A program made the translations under genes and the position numbers. Shown here in pieces: positions 1 to 6,233 of a stretch of 8,594 nucleotides of DNA. Position 1 is the first letter of the stretch; each line of letters starts with the position of its first letter. Source of the stretch: an uncultured Prevotella sp. (GTDB taxonomy: Bacteria; Bacteroidota; Bacteroidia; Bacteroidales; Bacteroidaceae); NCBI GenBank assembly GCA_900547085.1, contig URFI01000089.1:1-8594 (forward strand), in the 5' to 3' direction. The notes beneath the pieces are model-generated. The model was not told the DNA's origin. It made no database searches and saw only the letters and a program-made list of their open reading frames with translations.

Positions 1-1
1 G

Positions 2-460
2 TTGAAGGCGACGGCGCAAGCGTGGCACACTGGGCGTTCAATCTTAACGGAACGCAAGACCGGTAGCGTGTGGTACTGCCCTGGAGGGATGAGTACAATG
101 GGGCAAATGATAGCCGATGCCAACGGAACATACGCCTTTTCGGACGACAAGCATAGCGGTAGCCTGCCTTTATCGTTTGAGGAAGTGCTGGAAAAGGCTG
201 GAGGTAGTGACGTGTGGGCATTCAAATTCAACGGCGAAAGGCTCATGACGAAGAAAGATTTGTTGGCCGAATACCATGGATATGATGGCTTAAAAGCGTT
301 CAAGATGGGTCAGATTTATCAGTGTAATGGCAGTGTAAAACCTTATTTTGAGGAGACTCCTTTCCGTCCCGACCTATTATTAAGGGATCTTATCATCATG
401 TTACATCCCGAAGCAACGACCTTAGGCGCATTGAGATACTATGAGAAAATAGAACAATAG
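2..460 (+). CDS. ABC transporter substrate-binding protein, C-terminal part (5' truncated by window edge)
   Basis: The reading frame is open from the window edge to the TAG at 458-460, so this is the last ~152 residues of a longer protein; the first codon (TTG) is unlikely to be the true start. The segment with PGGMSTMGQMIADA, then SDDKHSGSLPLSFEEVLEKA, then RPDLLLRDLIIMLHPE resembles the C-terminal lobe of periplasmic binding proteins for ferric-siderophore or cobalamin (Peripla_BP_2/BtuF-like), as I know them from Bacteroidetes, where the full protein is usually a lipoprotein of about 370-390 residues. It would deliver the ligand to a permease-ATPase pair, presumably encoded outside the window. 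Family is fairly sure; the ligand cannot be told. The gene converges on pheS and ends about 60 nt before the hairpin at 521-548. Confidence 0.75.
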   Translation: MKATAQAWHTGRSILTERKTGSVWYCPGGMSTMGQMIADANGTYAFSDDKHSGSLPLSFEEVLEKAGGSDVWAFKFNGERLMTKKDLLAEYHGYDGLKAFKMGQIYQCNGSVKPYFEETPFRPDLLLRDLIIMLHPEATTLGALRYYEKIEQ

Positions 461-516
461 GTGTGATATGGACGATTCGGCATCACGCTTTCGACAGTAA
501 AGTATCGTGCACAAAG

Positions 517-549
517 AAAAAAAAGACAATCCGTATGGACTGTCTTTTT
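517..549 (-). terminator. Intrinsic terminator of pheS (possibly bidirectional)
   Basis: Stem of about 12-13 bp: positions 520-532 pair with 537-549 around the loop GTAT (533-536). Read on the minus strand the stem has one G-U wobble and is followed by a run of U encoded by the A-tract at 517-524. It lies about 57 nt past the pheS stop. On the plus strand the wobble becomes an A-C mismatch, but a short T run (545-549) follows, so it may also stop the upstream ABC transporter transcript. Confidence 0.8.
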
Positions 550-606
550 GTAGTTATTTGATGGCACAGGCAGGTGATATCAGATTGCTGTCCGTGTCTT
601 TTGTCA

Positions 607-1644
607 TCAATAGGCTGCCTCGAACTCCTTCAAGAACCGCAGGTCATTCTCTGAGAACATGCGTAAGTCGCTCACACGATACTTCAGATTGGTGATGCGT
701 TCCACGCCCATTCCGAAGGCATAGCCACTATATACCTTACTATCAATGCCGCAAGATTCCAGTACGTTGGGGTCAACCATGCCGCAACCGAGTATCTCTA
801 CCCAACCCGTGTGCTTGCAAAACGCACAACCATCACCACCACAAATGAAACAAGAGATATCCATTTCGGCACTTGGCTCAGTGAAAGGGAAGTAGCTGGG
901 ACGCAGTCTGATATCGGTATCTGGGCCGAACATCTCACGTGCAAAGGTCAACAAGACCTGCTTGAGGTCGGTAAACGACACGTTCTTGTCAATATATAGA
1001 CCCTCTACTTGATGGAAGAAGCAGTGCGCGCGGGCCGAGATGGCCTCGTTGCGGTACACTCTTCCCGGACAGATGATACGGATAGGAGGTTGATGGGTCT
1101 CCATATAATGCGACTGGTCACCTGATGTATGTGAGCGCAGCAATATGTTTTTGGTCACATCATTGGGATGTTTGCTCACGAAGAACGTGTCTTGCATGTC
1201 GCGGGCAGGATGATCTGACGCAAAATTAAGCTTGGTAAAAACGTGCAAGTCGTCATCAATCTCTGGTCCATCAGCCAACACAAAGCCCATGCGTTGGAAG
1301 ATATCGCAGATTTGATTCTTCACGATAGTCAGTGGATGTCGTGTCCCCAAGCGGATAGGATAGGGTGTACGAGTCAAGTCAATGTCTTCAGAAGCATCGG
1401 CGGTAGTCTGTACTTCCTCTTTCAAGGCATTGATTTTGTCCAACGCCATCTGCTTCAATTCATTGATTTTCATGCCTACTGTTTTCTTATCATCAGCGGC
1501 CACGTTGCGGAAATCGGCCATCAAAGCATTGATTTCACCTTTCTTACTAAGGTATTTCAGGCGCAACCGTTCAACTTCTTCAGCGTTCTTGGCTGAAAGA
1601 TTGCTTACTTCTTTCAGAAGCTCATCTATTTTATCAAGTATCAT
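607..1644 (-). CDS. pheS: Phenylalanine--tRNA ligase alpha subunit
   Basis: 345 residues, the normal length for bacterial PheS. With PheT it forms the cytoplasmic alpha2-beta2 enzyme that charges tRNA-Phe using ATP. The N-terminal coiled-coil (about residues 1-80) is followed by the class II synthetase core: HPLTIVKNQI (103-112) and DGPEIDDD (125-132), then the motif 2 region RVYRNEAISARAHCFFHQVEG (split here as RVYRNEAI at 195-202 and HQVEG at 211-215), then motif 3 with SGYAFGMGVERI (306-317). Ala309 sits where the phenylalanine pocket alanine lies in E. coli PheS. A four-cysteine cluster (C265, C268, C273, C276) precedes the GWVEILG segment; similar clusters occur in Bacillus-type PheS. 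The ATG at 1642-1644 lies 22 nt from a perfect Bacteroidetes -7 box. pheT is not adjacent, as is common in this phylum. Transcribed alone and terminated at 517-549. Confidence 0.97.
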   Translation of the reverse strand: MILDKIDELLKEVSNLSAKNAEEVERLRLKYLSKKGEINALMADFRNVAADDKKTVGMKINELKQMALDKINALKEEVQTTADASEDIDLTRTPYPIRLGTRHPLTIVKNQICDIFQRMGFVLADGPEIDDDLHVFTKLNFASDHPARDMQDTFFVSKHPNDVTKNILLRSHTSGDQSHYMETHQPPIRIICPGRVYRNEAISARAHCFFHQVEGLYIDKNVSFTDLKQVLLTFAREMFGPDTDIRLRPSYFPFTEPSAEMDISCFICGGDGCAFCKHTGWVEILGCGMVDPNVLESCGIDSKVYSGYAFGMGVERITNLKYRVSDLRMFSENDLRFLKEFEAAY

Positions 1645-1666
1645 ACTTTATAATAATTTCCTACTG

Positions 1667-1674
1667 CAAAGGTA
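1667..1674 (-). promoter_or_regulatory. Promoter -7 box for pheS
   Basis: The minus strand reads TACCTTTG followed by C, an exact match to the Bacteroidetes TAnnTTTG -7 element. Transcription would start near 1660, giving a leader of about 15 nt. I see no clean TTG -33 box at the expected distance, only a T-rich stretch around 1690-1697. Confidence 0.6.
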
Positions 1675-1721
1675 CTATTTTTTAAGTTAAAAAGAAGACT
1701 TATATCGAAATTAAGTCGTAA

Positions 1722-1745
1722 TTTTGCATAAAATAGGCTGCACCT
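1722..1745 (+). repeat. 24-bp direct repeat, copy 1 (with promoter-like box)
   Basis: Identical over 24 bp to 1788-1811, 66 bp downstream; core GCATAAAATAGGCTGCACCT. The first four T and G form the end of TAATTTTG (1719-1726), a perfect TAnnTTTG box. Between the copies lies a hairpin: 1748-1758 pairs with 1762-1771 (GCAAT[T]CAAAC against GTTTGATTGC, one bulged T, loop ACG), flanked by TGCA on both sides (1739-1742, 1780-1783). Confidence 0.85.
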
Positions 1746-1762
1746 CAGCAATTCAAACACGG

Positions 1763-1792
1763 TTTGATTGCTTTCGGTTTGCACTATTTTTG
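1763..1792 (+). promoter_or_regulatory. Probable promoter of the lipoprotein-murB-hydrolase operon
   Basis: TTTG at 1763-1766 and TATTTTTG at 1785-1792 are separated by 18 nt, close to the Bacteroidetes TTTG-N19-TAnnTTTG layout. The start site would be near 1799, giving a leader of about 100 nt that begins inside repeat copy 2. A second box, TAATTTTG at 1719-1726, could give a longer transcript carrying the hairpin at 1748-1771; no clear -33 element accompanies it. Confidence 0.5.
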
Positions 1793-1811
1793 CATAAAAT
1801 AGGCTGCACCT
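1788..1811 (+). repeat. 24-bp direct repeat, copy 2 (with promoter-like box)
   Basis: Exact second copy of the repeat at 1722-1745. Like copy 1 it begins inside a -7 box, here TATTTTTG at 1785-1792. The sequence before the box differs between the copies, so the box-plus-repeat is the conserved block. It lies about 85 nt upstream of the lipoprotein start codon. Confidence 0.85.
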
Positions 1812-1896
1812 TCGTCCAAAAATGTCGTGTATTGATAGGAATTTGAGGGGGTATGTTAGTAAAAAATGAGAGGATTTTATAAGCAAAAGTGTTCGT

Positions 1897-2754
1897 ATGA
1901 GAAAATTTACTTTCTTCGTTTTGGCATTGATGATGTTGATATCGGTCCTGTTTTCCACAACGGGATGTGTTGATAAAAAGCCTCAAGCCGTTGATACCTT
2001 GGCGGTTGATTCCATTGAAGAGGATAGTGTTGACGAGGATACGTTGTCAAACATGATTGCTGAATCACCCATGTCGAAGTCAGCCGACGAGCTGTTTGAC
2101 GACTTTATCTTTAATTTTGCCGCGAACAGAAAGCTGCAGCTCAAGCGTGTGAAGTTTCCACTTCCTGTGATGAAGCATGGTGAACAGACAGACGAAATCA
2201 AGAAAGAGCAGTGGAAGATGGACTACTTTTTTATGAAACAAGGCTATTTTACGCTTATTTTTGATAATCTCAAACAGATGGAAGTGATGAAAGACACGTC
2301 GGTGAACCAGGTGACTGTTGAAAAGATATTATTCAAAAGCAAAACCGTCAAGCAGTATTTCTTCAACCGAATCAATGGCGAGTTCATGCTAACTTCGATT
2401 GTTTACCAGCCAATGCACGAGAGTGTCAACGGCTCTTTTTTGCAGTTTTACCAACGATTTGCTGTCGACAGTGCTTTTCAGGTGCGTAGTATGAACGAAA
2501 CAGTTGAGTTCACAGCTCCCGATCCAGATGACGATTTTGGTACCATCACGGGTTCTATTGTTCCCGAACAGTGGTCGGCGTTCAAGCCACCCATCATCCC
2601 CCAAGGAACTATCTACAATATAGTTTATGGTCAGAAGCATAAACGGGGGAATCAAAAAATCTTTGTTGTGCGTGGTATCGCTACCGATTTGGAGAATATC
2701 ATGGTGTTCCGTCGCCAGAAGTCTGAATGGAAATTGATGAAATTTAATAGCTGA
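1897..2754 (+). CDS. DUF4348-like lipoprotein of unknown function
   Basis: 285 residues. The N-terminus is a lipoprotein signal peptide: M-R-K, a hydrophobic core (residues 4-20), then TTGC with the predicted lipidated cysteine at 24. An acidic, Ser/Asp/Glu-rich linker (about 33-60) leads into a soluble domain rich in aromatic and charged residues. The domain pattern (SADELFDDFIFNFA near 61-75; WKMDYFFMKQGYF near 106-118; a C-terminal FVVRGIATDLENIMVF strand segment) recalls the Bacteroidetes DUF4348 family, whose members are exported proteins of unknown role; this assignment is from memory. It is the first gene of an operon, and murB starts 10 nt after its stop, so a link to the cell envelope is plausible but not shown. 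No catalytic motif is evident. Confidence 0.8.
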   Translation: MRKFTFFVLALMMLISVLFSTTGCVDKKPQAVDTLAVDSIEEDSVDEDTLSNMIAESPMSKSADELFDDFIFNFAANRKLQLKRVKFPLPVMKHGEQTDEIKKEQWKMDYFFMKQGYFTLIFDNLKQMEVMKDTSVNQVTVEKILFKSKTVKQYFFNRINGEFMLTSIVYQPMHESVNGSFLQFYQRFAVDSAFQVRSMNETVEFTAPDPDDDFGTITGSIVPEQWSAFKPPIIPQGTIYNIVYGQKHKRGNQKIFVVRGIATDLENIMVFRRQKSEWKLMKFNS

Positions 2755-2764
2755 AAGGATAGGG

Positions 2765-3778
2765 ATGAGAGATATACACAACCATAGTTTGCTGCATCAC
2801 AATACGTTCGGCATCGATGTTTCGTGCCGTCGTTTCATCGAGTTTGACACGAAAGCCGAACTTCTCGAAGCTCTTTCACGGCTCACCGAGGCCGATTATC
2901 CCATCATGCCATTGGGAAAAGGCAGCAACCTGTTGTTGACAAAAGATTTTGATGGCACCGTTTTGTGCTCGAACATCCGTTCAGTAGACATTGCAATCAA
3001 CAACCATCAGGCTGTCATCAAGAGCGGCAGTGGCGTGGTGTGGGACGATTTAGTCGCCACTTGTGTTGAGCAAGGGGCTTACGGTTTGGAAAATCTCTCT
3101 TTAATTCCTGGCACGGTAGGCGCTGCGGCAGTGCAGAACATCGGCGCTTACGGCAGCGAGGTCAATCACTTCATCCACTCCATAACGGCTGTAGAAATCG
3201 CCACGGGGCATGAGGTAAGGTTCGCTCGCGCTGATTGTGAGTACGCCTACCGATACAGCAAGTTCAAGGATGCGTGGAAAAATAGGTTTGTCATCACCCA
3301 TGTTGAGTTCCGTTTTGACTGCACCTACCGTCCTCATTTAGATTATGGTAACATTCGAGCAGCATTGCAGCGACAGGGAATAGAACACCCCACGCCACAG
3401 CAATTGCGCCAAACCATCATTGCCATTCGGCAGGCCAAACTGCCCGATCCACAGGTGCAAGGCAACGCAGGCAGCTTCTTTATGAACCCCATTGTTGACC
3501 GAAAGGTGTATGAACGCTTGGCCATGCAATATCCTCAGATGCCCCATTATACCATAGATGATGAACATGAGAAGATTCCAGCCGGCTGGTTGATTGACCA
3601 ATGCGGGTGGAAAGGCCGTTCCATAGGTCCCGCCGGCGTGCACGACAAGCAGGCACTTGTGCTGGTGAATCGTGGAGGAGCCACCGGAAACGATATGGTA
3701 AAGTTGTGTGAGGCCATACGGCATGATGTTTTCCAACGCTTCGGCATCATCATCAAACCAGAGGTAAACATCTTATGA
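2765..3778 (+). CDS. murB: UDP-N-acetylenolpyruvoylglucosamine reductase
   Basis: 337 residues, matching type I MurB (about 340 in E. coli). This cytoplasmic flavoenzyme reduces UDP-GlcNAc-enolpyruvate to UDP-MurNAc with NADPH, the second committed step of peptidoglycan synthesis. FAD-binding motifs are visible: PLGKGSNLLL (49-58), SGSGVVWDDL (87-96) and LSLIPGTVGAAAVQNIGAYG (111-130). Catalytic residues of the family are present: Arg163 in YRYSKFK, Ser237 in GNAGSFFMNP and Glu333 in KPEVNIL. The C-terminal domain has AGWLIDQCGWKG and the HDKQALVLVN segment typical of type I. AGGATAGGG directly before the ATG is a better ribosome binding site than most in this window. It is the middle gene of the operon and its stop overlaps the next start (ATGA). 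Confidence 0.97.
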   Translation: MRDIHNHSLLHHNTFGIDVSCRRFIEFDTKAELLEALSRLTEADYPIMPLGKGSNLLLTKDFDGTVLCSNIRSVDIAINNHQAVIKSGSGVVWDDLVATCVEQGAYGLENLSLIPGTVGAAAVQNIGAYGSEVNHFIHSITAVEIATGHEVRFARADCEYAYRYSKFKDAWKNRFVITHVEFRFDCTYRPHLDYGNIRAALQRQGIEHPTPQQLRQTIIAIRQAKLPDPQVQGNAGSFFMNPIVDRKVYERLAMQYPQMPHYTIDDEHEKIPAGWLIDQCGWKGRSIGPAGVHDKQALVLVNRGGATGNDMVKLCEAIRHDVFQRFGIIIKPEVNIL

Positions 3779-4536
3779 GATTAACATTCTTGGGTACTGG
3801 CACGTCGGGTGGCGTCCCATCTTTGGGATGTCATTGTGCGGTATGTGAGAGCACTGATCCACATGACAAGCGTTTGCGTACGGCTGCTTTGCTGGAAACA
3901 CAAACAACGAGGATTCTCATTGACTGTGGCCCCGACATCCGTCAGCAACTCATGCCCTTTACCTTTACTCCGTTGGATGGTGTGTTGCTCACGCATGTTC
4001 ATTATGATCATGTGGCCGGCATCGACGATTTGCGACCCTTCTGCGTGTTCGGTTCCGTACATGTTTTTGCTGACCAACAAACGGTAGATCAGCTGCATCA
4101 GACCATGCCTTATTGTTTTACGGAGAAACTTTATCCCGGTGTGCCACGGCTCGACTTAACCCCTGTGGTCCCACATCAACCCCTAATCGTCGGGGATGTC
4201 GAGGTGTTGCCTTTTCAGGTGATGCATGACAAGCTGCCCATCTTGGGCTATCGGTTTGGTAACCTGGCCTATATCACGGACATGAAGACCATCGATGATG
4301 CCGAATATGCCTGTCTTGAAGGCATCGACACACTCGTTGTGAATGCGCTGAGGTATCAGCCGCAACACCATTCGCACATGACGGTAGATGAAGCAGTGGC
4401 GTTTGCCAAGCGCATTGGAGCCCACCGAACCTATTTTGTACACATGAACCACGATGTGGGTTTTCATGAAGAAGTGAACAAACAGCTGCCCGCTGGCATG
4501 CAATTAGCTTATGACGGATTGCAGATAGATGTGTGA
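3775..4536 (+). CDS. Metallo-beta-lactamase-fold hydrolase, PhnP-like
   Basis: 253 residues. The start GTGTSGGVPSLGCHCAVC (7-24) is typical of the PhnP-like branch of the metallo-beta-lactamase superfamily. The metal site HxHxDH is THVHYDHVAG (H74, H76, D78, H79), with further likely ligands H151, D169 (YITD) and H223. C19, C21, C24 and H226 match the second, structural zinc site known from E. coli PhnP (Cys21, Cys23, Cys26, His225). PhnP is a phosphoribosyl cyclic phosphodiesterase in phosphonate breakdown, but no phn genes are seen here, so the substrate is open; a general cyclic-phosphate or nucleotide phosphodiesterase is one possibility. It is translationally coupled to murB through the ATGA overlap. 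No signal peptide, so cytoplasmic. Confidence 0.88.
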   Translation: MRLTFLGTGTSGGVPSLGCHCAVCESTDPHDKRLRTAALLETQTTRILIDCGPDIRQQLMPFTFTPLDGVLLTHVHYDHVAGIDDLRPFCVFGSVHVFADQQTVDQLHQTMPYCFTEKLYPGVPRLDLTPVVPHQPLIVGDVEVLPFQVMHDKLPILGYRFGNLAYITDMKTIDDAEYACLEGIDTLVVNALRYQPQHHSHMTVDEAVAFAKRIGAHRTYFVHMNHDVGFHEEVNKQLPAGMQLAYDGLQIDV

Positions 4537-4560
4537 AAAGTACGTAGTTTGCATTCGTCA

Positions 4561-4580
4561 ACAATTTATGGGCAAATTGT
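4561..4580 (+). terminator. Weak hairpin after the murB operon
   Basis: ACAATTT (4561-4567) pairs with AAATTGT (4574-4580) around a 6-nt loop, 25 nt after the hydrolase stop. The stem is AT-rich and is followed by GTCTTCTTGTC rather than a clean U-run, so termination here would be weak. It is the only candidate terminator I see before the promoter at 4651. Confidence 0.3.
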
Positions 4581-4650
4581 GTCTTCTTGTCAAAAATACC
4601 TTTAGTTCGATTAAAAATAGTTATAAAAAGTCCAGATTCATGGCCAAAGC

Positions 4651-4680
4651 TTGCAGATACGAAATCGTTTTGTATCTTTG
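4651..4680 (+). promoter_or_regulatory. Strong Bacteroidetes promoter of the candidate small RNA
   Basis: TTG (4651-4653), a 19-nt spacer, then TATCTTTG (4673-4680) followed by C. This is an exact match to the Bacteroidetes consensus TTG-N19-TAnnTTTG and the best promoter in the window. The expected start site is near 4686-4688. Confidence 0.75.
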
Positions 4681-4686
4681 CAATGT

Positions 4687-4749
4687 GTTTTTCATAGTAT
4701 TAGATTTAAGGTTAATAAGATTGAGAGTACGGCGGTACTCTTTTTTTTT
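4687..4749 (+). ncRNA. Candidate small RNA of about 60-65 nt
   Basis: A transcript from the promoter at 4651-4680 would run into the strong terminator at 4724-4749 with no room for a protein: the only ATG (4683-4685) sits before the expected start site and opens a frame of four codons. The body is AU-rich and includes TTTTTCATAGTATTAG and TTTAAGGTTAATAAGATTG. I have an impression of closely similar stretches next to the same promoter type in other Bacteroidales genomes, which I cannot verify. The plan (Bacteroidetes promoter at the 5' end, terminator at the 3' end) is that described for the Bacteroidales-1 RNA motif, but membership cannot be judged by eye. It could instead be an attenuated leader, though no gene follows on this strand. 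Confidence 0.6.
4724..4749 (+). terminator. Intrinsic terminator of the candidate small RNA
   Basis: A-GAGTAC (4724-4730) pairs with GTACTC-T (4735-4741) around the tetraloop GGCG, directly followed by a run of nine T (4741-4749). Near-ideal rho-independent terminator. Confidence 0.88.
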
Positions 4750-5550
4750 GCTCATAAATCATTAAAATTACGACACATACCTCGCTCGTTGTCAGCATGA
4801 ACACAACTTTCCAGCTGCAACTGTCAGTGCCTACCACCCCGAAACCAATTCAGAAGTCACATCATTTTGAAAGCTCAACTTTATCACTCGTAGTGTCGTT
4901 ATGAAAAAGATTCCGAAGATAAGTGGAGATAAATTTTCTTGACAACCAACCTCTTCATGCTTGGCGAATTTGCAAACAACCATCCATCTTGTCACAAATA
5001 CGCCCGAAATGAGCGATTTTTATATATCATTCATACACAGGTATTTATAAATATATGATACTATTTCGTTACAACTTGATAAGACTTTTCATACCAAAAG
5101 CAATGCTTTTAGGGTGCAATATGTATGCTTTTGCTGCTCAAAAGCATGTTGATTGGTTGCCAAAGTGTTGCTTTTTTGCGCGTGAAGTCAATCCATTTGT
5201 GATAAAATTCGATTTTTCTCGTTCCAAAATCTCTTGTTTGCATCCTCCAAGCCTATCGTTTTTTTCTAGTTTGAAAGTTTACAGGTGCCGTTTTAGGGGC
5301 AAAAAACGTTGAATAAACACAACATAATCGCAACTTGTAGTCAAGTGGTTAATCCGAATTGATATTGTTAGAGGGTGCGTTTTCCATGACGTTTTTCTGG
5401 AGAGGTTCATCCAGTAAGTTAACAATCAATGACAAAACGGGGCATGTAGTCGTCAGCTCAGCTTACGAATGGAAACTCGATTTTAGAGCCAGACTTAAGA
5501 TTGATGAAGATCGTGTCGATGCTTTTGGACGGCAATACCAATGGGGTCGC
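4750..5550. other. Gene-poor stretch of about 800 bp
   Basis: No convincing protein gene on either strand. Two plus-strand frames (5055-5312 and 5359-5586) lack recognisable domains and promoters, and the second runs into the minus-strand terminator at 5551-5583. The content is AT-rich with a palindrome TATTTATAAATA near 5042-5053, a degenerate repeat at 5081-5175 and a 13-codon frame at 4901-4942. No tRNA-like or CRISPR-like structure was seen. Confidence 0.6.
5081..5175 (+). repeat. Degenerate tandem repeat with 22-bp period
   Basis: Units can be aligned at 5081, 5103, 5125, 5147 and (partial) 5169, each built on a T-rich half like ATGCTTTT and an A-rich half like CAAAAGCA. The unit at 5125 is a perfect hairpin: ATGCTTTT (5125-5132) against AAAAGCAT (5140-5147), loop of 7. 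AAAAGCA (5096-5102) and TGCTTTT (5104-5110) form another inverted pair across the unit junction. The period is not a multiple of three, so it does not reflect protein repeats. Confidence 0.5.
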
Positions 5551-5583
5551 AAAAAAAAAATGACAACCGTCAATCGGTTGTCA
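5551..5583 (-). terminator. Intrinsic terminator of the ytxH-like operon
   Basis: On the minus strand a 9-bp perfect stem (TGACAACCG with CGGTTGTCA; 5575-5583 and 5561-5569) with a 5-nt loop is followed by ten U encoded by the A-run at 5551-5560. It starts 21 nt after the stop of the last small gene. Confidence 0.9.
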
Positions 5584-5604
5584 TAGTTTAGTTTCTGAAA
5601 AAAA

Positions 5605-5871
5605 TTATCTTCTTTTCTTGAATTTTCTGTACAATTTCCAGGCCAACAGCACGCCGTCGAAGATGCCGGTCCCAGTGTTCATCAACCCCGATATACGTTT
5701 TGAGGGCAGCTTTGATGTTAGTGTGGCTGGCTTGTTGAACATGCTGTTCCAAAGATGCCGCATGCCTTCGTCATCCTTCCTGATGCTTTTCAAAATCTGG
5801 TCTTTGCGTATCCTGATTTCACTAAGCGACTTATATTGTGCGGGAGCGTTATTATCTGTATTGTTTGTCAT
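5605..5871 (-). CDS. Small hypothetical protein, last gene of the ytxH-like operon
   Basis: 88 residues, not recognised as a named family. The N-terminus (1-15) is polar and Asn-rich, the middle (about 17-45) is charged and probably helical with the segment IRIRKDQILKSIRKDDEG, and the end is a short apolar stretch GIFDGVLLAWKLYRKF capped by KKRR, which could lie along or dip into the inner membrane face. It starts one nucleotide after the stop of the holin-like gene, with GGAG well placed upstream of the ATG, so the two are tightly coupled. I recall small proteins of this kind following YtxH and holin-like genes in other Bacteroidales, which supports a real gene with an unknown envelope-related role. 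A strong terminator follows. Confidence 0.75.
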   Translation of the reverse strand: MTNNTDNNAPAQYKSLSEIRIRKDQILKSIRKDDEGMRHLWNSMFNKPATLTSKLPSKRISGLMNTGTGIFDGVLLAWKLYRKFKKRR

Positions 5872-5872
5872 G

Positions 5873-6223
5873 TCACTTCTCCATTAATAGGCTTGCCAGA
5901 AACCTGACAAGTGGTCGCTCTATCCACTGTTTGCGGAAGAGGAAGAACAACAAAAAGATGAATAAATAGCCTCCAGCCACAATCAGGAAGCCAAAAGGCA
6001 GCCCCACGTGCGGTTCGAGCGCGTATGCTGCTGCGAACGACACGTAGATGAGTGCCAATATCATGATGATGGAAAGCGCTGTGACCAAGGTGATGACTGT
6101 GATAAGACGTACCACCTTCTCAATCACATCGAGCTTCGCATATTCTGTTTGAAGCCCGATGTAATGTTTGAATATATCGACCAAACGGCCGATGGTCTCA
6201 ACGTTCTGATCGTTTGAAAACAT
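5873..6223 (-). CDS. Phage holin family-like (DUF1469-type) two-TM membrane protein
   Basis: 116 residues. An amphipathic N-terminal helix (about 8-36, GRLVDIFKHYIGLQTEYAKL) leads into two transmembrane segments (about 38-66 and 74-96) joined by a short turn EPHVGLPFG, with a basic C-terminal tail RKQWIERP. This layout is that of the putative phage holin superfamily III/DUF1469 (YqjE-like) inner-membrane proteins, which are usually chromosomal and stress-linked rather than true phage holins. No other phage genes are nearby. It lies 10 nt downstream of the ytxH-like gene and 1 nt upstream of the 88-residue gene, so the three form one operon. Family assignment from topology and context; no residue-level test possible here. 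Confidence 0.75.
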   Translation of the reverse strand: MFSNDQNVETIGRLVDIFKHYIGLQTEYAKLDVIEKVVRLITVITLVTALSIIMILALIYVSFAAAYALEPHVGLPFGFLIVAGGYLFIFLLFFLFRKQWIERPLVRFLASLLMEK

Positions 6224-6233
6224 ATACTAATGT

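Noticed and set aside
811..850. Four-cysteine cluster in PheS as a possible novelty
   Set aside because: Comparable CxxC...CxxC segments before GW(V/I)EI(L/M)G occur in PheS of Bacillus and other bacteria, so it is ordinary.
1380..1690. Plus-strand frames overlapping pheS
   Set aside because: They are antisense shadows of a gene with full family motifs.
1641..1986. Minus-strand frames upstream of pheS
   Set aside because: They run through the direct repeats, the promoters and the start of the lipoprotein gene, and the products look like random translation.
5055..5312. An 85-codon plus-strand frame in the gene-poor stretch
   Set aside because: It covers the 22-bp non-coding repeat, has a Cys/Phe/Ser-rich composition typical of chance frames in AT-rich DNA, and lacks a promoter or known domain.
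5404..5412. GGTTCATCC as a possible tRNA T-loop
   Set aside because: No matching acceptor stem, anticodon arm or D arm can be built around it.
5873..6223. Prophage remnant suggested by the holin-like gene
   Set aside because: The DUF1469-type family is mostly chromosomal, the neighbours are a YtxH-like gene and a small protein, and no phage structural, lysis or integrase genes are present.
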